From an uncultured Ruminococcus sp. (GTDB lineage: Bacteria; Bacillota; Clostridia; Oscillospirales; Acutalibacteraceae): DNA of 5,534 bases. The translations under genes were made by a program, and so were the position numbers. The stretch is taken from contig CALZCU010000087.1 in the NCBI GenBank assembly GCA_945632055.1, positions 1-5,534 of the forward strand. Reading direction: 5' to 3'. A model generated the notes under the pieces. It was not told where the DNA came from. It did not search any database and saw nothing but the letters and a program-made list of their open reading frames with translations. Of the stretch, positions 3,974-5,534 are shown piece after piece. How positions within the stretch are numbered: the stretch's first letter is position 1; each line of letters starts with the position of its first letter.

Positions 3974-4160
3974 AAACCTATCTACCCGAACTAAAACACA
4001 AATGAAATCTATAAATAGAGCTTACAGTCGGGCAATAAAGCTTTAAATAATCTAAAACCTATCTGCTCGAACTAAAATACAAAGGATACACAAAAATGAA
4101 GTTTACGGTCGGGAAACGAGGTTTTCCAAAAGAAGAAGTATTCTGCTCGAACTAAAATAC
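3974..4160. repeat. Tandem array of about 80-bp units (two full copies and one partial) upstream of proS
   Basis: Unit 1 is 3974-4054 (81 bp), unit 2 is 4055-4134 (80 bp) and unit 3 is a partial copy at 4135-4160. An ungapped hand alignment gives about 56 identities of 81 between units 1 and 2. Two boxes are best conserved: TCTRCYCGAACTAAAAYAC (3981-3999, 4062-4080, 4142-4160) and TTACRGTCGGG (4022-4032, 4103-4113). The partial third unit keeps only the first box, which ends right at the -35 of the proS promoter. In both full units CYCGAACT can pair with RGTCGGG, leaving one bulged A. The changed bases (C to T at 4067, A to G at 4107) turn Watson-Crick pairs into G-T wobbles and keep the stem. 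The function is unknown. Confidence 0.8.
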
Positions 4161-4188
4161 TTGAAAAAATCTGAATATATTGTATAAT
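4161..4188 (+). promoter_or_regulatory. Housekeeping promoter of proS
   Basis: TTGAAA (4161-4166) and TATAAT (4183-4188) are separated by 16 bp, near-consensus for the vegetative sigma factor. Transcription would start near 4195, giving a short leader of about 35 nt, too short for a T-box. The last repeat box (4142-4160) abuts the -35, where an upstream-binding activator or UP element would lie. Confidence 0.8.
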
Positions 4189-4216
4189 AGAAATGTTACG
4201 ATAAGAATTAGGATAC

Positions 4217-4221
4217 GGAGG
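4217..4221 (+). promoter_or_regulatory. Shine-Dalgarno fixing the proS start at 4229
   Basis: GGAGG at 4217-4221 lies 7 nt before ATG 4229. An ATG at 4224 is out of frame and only 2 nt from the GGAGG, so 4229 is the start. Confidence 0.85.
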
Positions 4222-4228
4222 AAATGTT

Positions 4229-5534
4229 ATGGCGGAAAATAAGAAAATGGTTGAGGCTATCACAAGCAGAGATGAGGACTTTGCAAAGTGGTACACCGAT
4301 ATTGTAAAGAAAGCGGAGCTTGTTGATTATTCAAATGTTAAGGGCTGTATGGTAATCAGACCCTACGGCTACGCAATCTGGGAGAATATTCAGGCTGACC
4401 TTGACCGCAGATTCAAGGAAACAGGTCACGAAAATGTCTATATGCCTATGTTCATTCCCGAAAGTCTGCTTCAGAAGGAAAAGGACCATGTTGAGGGTTT
4501 TGCTCCCGAATGTGCGTGGGTTACTGTCGGAGGACAGGAAAAGCTCACCGAGCGGCTCTGCGTCCGTCCGACTTCGGAAACACTTTTCTGTGAGCATTAC
4601 AAGAAGATTATCAATACATACCGTGACCTGCCGAAGCTCTACAATCAGTGGTGCAGTGTTGTGAGATGGGAAAAAACTACCCGTCCTTTCCTGCGCACTT
4701 CGGAGTTTTTGTGGCAGGAAGGTCACACAATGCACGAAACAGAGGAAGAGGCAAGAGAAGAAACACTGCGTATGCTCCACGTTTACGAGAGCTTCTACAG
4801 AGAAACGCTTGCAATTCCTGCGGTAATCGGCAGAAAGACCGAAAAGGAAAAATTTGCAGGCGCAGAGGAAACCTATACAATTGAGCCGATGATGCACAAC
4901 GGCGTTGCTTTGCAGGGCGGTACCTCGCACTACTTCGGCGACGGCTTTGCAAAGAGCTTCGGAATCACATTTACAGGCAAGGATAATAAGCTCCATTATC
5001 CGCATCAGACCTCGTGGGGCGTATCAACAAGAATGATTGGTGCAATAATAATGGTGCACGGCGATGACGACGGCCTTATTCTTCCTCCGAGAATTTCTCC
5101 GATTCAGGTCGCAGTAATTCCCGTTGCTCAGCATAAGGCAGGAGTGCTTGAAAAGGCAGAGGAGCTTAAGGCAGAGCTTGCAAAGAAATTCAGAGTTAAG
5201 CTTGATGACTCCGACCACGCTCCCGGCTGGAAGTTTGCAGAGTATGAGATGAAGGGCGTACCTGTAAGGGTTGAAATCGGTCCAAAGGATATTGAAAAGA
5301 ATCAGTGCGTTGTTGTAAGAAGAGATACAAGAGAGAAGTCCTTTGTGCCGCTTGATGAGCTTTCAAGCTTTGTTGAGAAGCTTATGGACGATATTCACAA
5401 CGCAATGTATGAGCGTGCGCTTAAGAATACACAGGAAAAGACATTTAACGCAACAAGCTATGATGAGTTTATCGACATCGCAAAGAATCACCCCGGCTTT
5501 ATCAAGGCTATGTGGTGCGGCGACAGCGAGTGCG
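4229..5534 (+). CDS. proS: Prolyl-tRNA synthetase, archaeal/eukaryote-like class (3' end outside window)
   Basis: ProRS is a cytoplasmic class II synthetase that charges tRNA-Pro with proline using ATP. The first 435 residues are visible; family members of this type are about 480 long, so roughly 40-50 are missing beyond the edge. Visible landmarks are the N-terminal [17 protein letters not shown] (10-26), RPYGYAIWE (44-52), the proline-pocket [14 protein letters not shown] (107-120), class II motif 2 around [16 protein letters not shown] (154-169), and motif 3 around [24 protein letters not shown] (264-287). The anticodon-binding domain starts about 291 (PIQVAVIPV), with [20 protein letters not shown] at 333-352. 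The C-terminal zinc-binding domain begins with WCGDSEC, giving Cys430 and Cys435. No large bacterial-type INS editing insertion is present between motifs 2 and 3, which with the C-terminal domain identifies the archaeal/eukaryote-like form common in Clostridia. The long minus-strand open frame over this gene is a codon-bias shadow. Confidence 0.97.
   Translation, partial: MAENKKMVEAITSRDEDFAKWYTDIVKKAELVDYSNVKGCMVIRPYGYAIWENIQADLDRRFKETGHENVYMPMFIPESLLQKEKDHVEGFAPECAWVTVGGQEKLTERLCVRPTSETLFCEHYKKIINTYRDLPKLYNQWCSVVRWEKTTRPFLRTSEFLWQEGHTMHETEEEAREETLRMLHVYESFYRETLAIPAVIGRKTEKEKFAGAEETYTIEPMMHNGVALQGGTSHYFGDGFAKSFGITFTGKDNKLHYPHQTSWGVSTRMIGAIIMVHGDDDGLILPPRISPIQVAVIPVAQHKAGVLEKAEELKAELAKKFRVKLDDSDHAPGWKFAEYEMKGVPVRVEIGPKDIEKNQCVVVRRDTREKSFVPLDELSSFVEKLMDDIHNAMYERALKNTQEKTFNATSYDEFIDIAKNHPGFIKAMWCGDSEC

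Larger units (their letters stand above)
3871..4228. other. 358-nt spacer without a convincing gene
   Basis: The spacer between the zinc-finger gene and proS is AT-rich and contains, in order, a candidate promoter (3882-3910), a strong hairpin (3925-3955) inside a weaker outer inverted repeat (3903-3973), an 80-bp tandem repeat array (3974-4160) and the proS promoter (4161-4188). Open frames here are at most about 20 codons on the plus strand: MKSINRAYSRAIKL at 4002-4046, and 19 codons from 4096. They do not correspond to each other between repeat units. No T-box signature such as GGGTGGNACCGCG is present. Confidence 0.7.

Noticed and set aside
4096..4155. 19-codon frame MKFTVGKRGFPKEEVFCSN in repeat unit 2, with AAAGGA upstream
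   Set aside because: The corresponding part of unit 1 does not encode it in register, and its length is expected by chance. Its AAAGGA lies 10 nt away, within the repeat.
3974..4160. Tandem repeats as a CRISPR array
   Set aside because: Units are about 80 bp and diverged along their whole length, only two are complete, and no unique 30-40 bp spacers alternate with identical repeats. No cas gene is present.
3974..4160. Tandem repeats as integron attC sites
   Set aside because: The bulged hairpin is suggestive, but the GTTRRRY core site is missing at the 3' end of each unit and the units do not separate gene cassettes. No integrase is seen.
3871..4228. T-box leader regulating proS
   Set aside because: The conserved GGGTGGNACCGCG antiterminator sequence and a terminator with T-run before the gene are absent. 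The likely proS start near 4195 leaves only about 35 nt of leader.
4072..4296. 74-codon minus-strand frame across the proS start and promoter
   Set aside because: It covers the proS promoter, ribosome site and first codons. The Phe/Ser-rich product reflects AT-rich DNA and shows no family resemblance.
4331..5005. 224-codon open frame on the minus strand opposite proS
   Set aside because: It lies wholly inside a well-supported proS gene, has Cys-rich low-plausibility composition, no domain I recognise, and no promoter or ribosome site of note. It is a codon-bias shadow.

Overview
The window looks like chromosome of an endospore-forming anaerobic Firmicute, most likely a gut Clostridia of the Ruminococcaceae/Oscillospiraceae type. 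The basis is a forespore sigma factor (SigG), the spore dipicolinate-uptake protein SpoVAD, a VanW-like surface protein with a Lys/Pro/Thr/Glu tail, an archaeal/eukaryote-type prolyl-tRNA synthetase, AGGAGG-type ribosome binding sites and moderate G+C with AT-rich spacers. The genus is an inference. Every gene reads on the plus strand.

Layout. (1) Bases 1-485 hold the 3' end of a probable VanW-type cell-surface protein with a repetitive hydrophilic tail. (2) A strong 17-bp hairpin (516-557) follows, and spoVAD starts only 2 nt after it, so the spoVAD Shine-Dalgarno lies inside the hairpin. (3) spoVAD (560-1570) stands alone, without spoVAC or spoVAE. (4) An extended -10 promoter and a leader of about 150 nt precede a small PAP2-family membrane phosphatase (1771-2304), which ends at a classical terminator. 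(5) sigG (GTG start, 2426-3208) has a candidate sigma-F-type promoter. (6) A near-consensus housekeeping promoter drives a two-gene cassette (3329-3870): a DUF4258 protein and a short YgiT-type zinc-finger protein, the arrangement of a toxin-antitoxin-like pair. (7) The 358-nt spacer 3871-4228 has no convincing gene. It holds a candidate promoter, a 12-bp-stem hairpin, two and a half copies of an approximately 80-bp tandem repeat, and the proS promoter. (8) proS (4229 to the window end) is missing only its last few dozen codons.

Two genes belong to one programme: SigG directs late forespore transcription, and SpoVAD acts in the forespore inner membrane during dipicolinic acid loading. They are not an operon here, since a separate promoter, the PAP2 gene and a terminator lie between them. 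PAP2 phosphatase and proS are housekeeping functions. The DUF4258/zinc-finger cassette is the accessory-looking part.

I found no clearly new multi-gene system. The items most worth a second look are the spoVAD ribosome binding site buried in a terminator-like hairpin, the tandem repeats with a conserved bulged stem upstream of proS, and the compact toxin-antitoxin-like pair whose zinc-finger partner has no DNA-binding domain.
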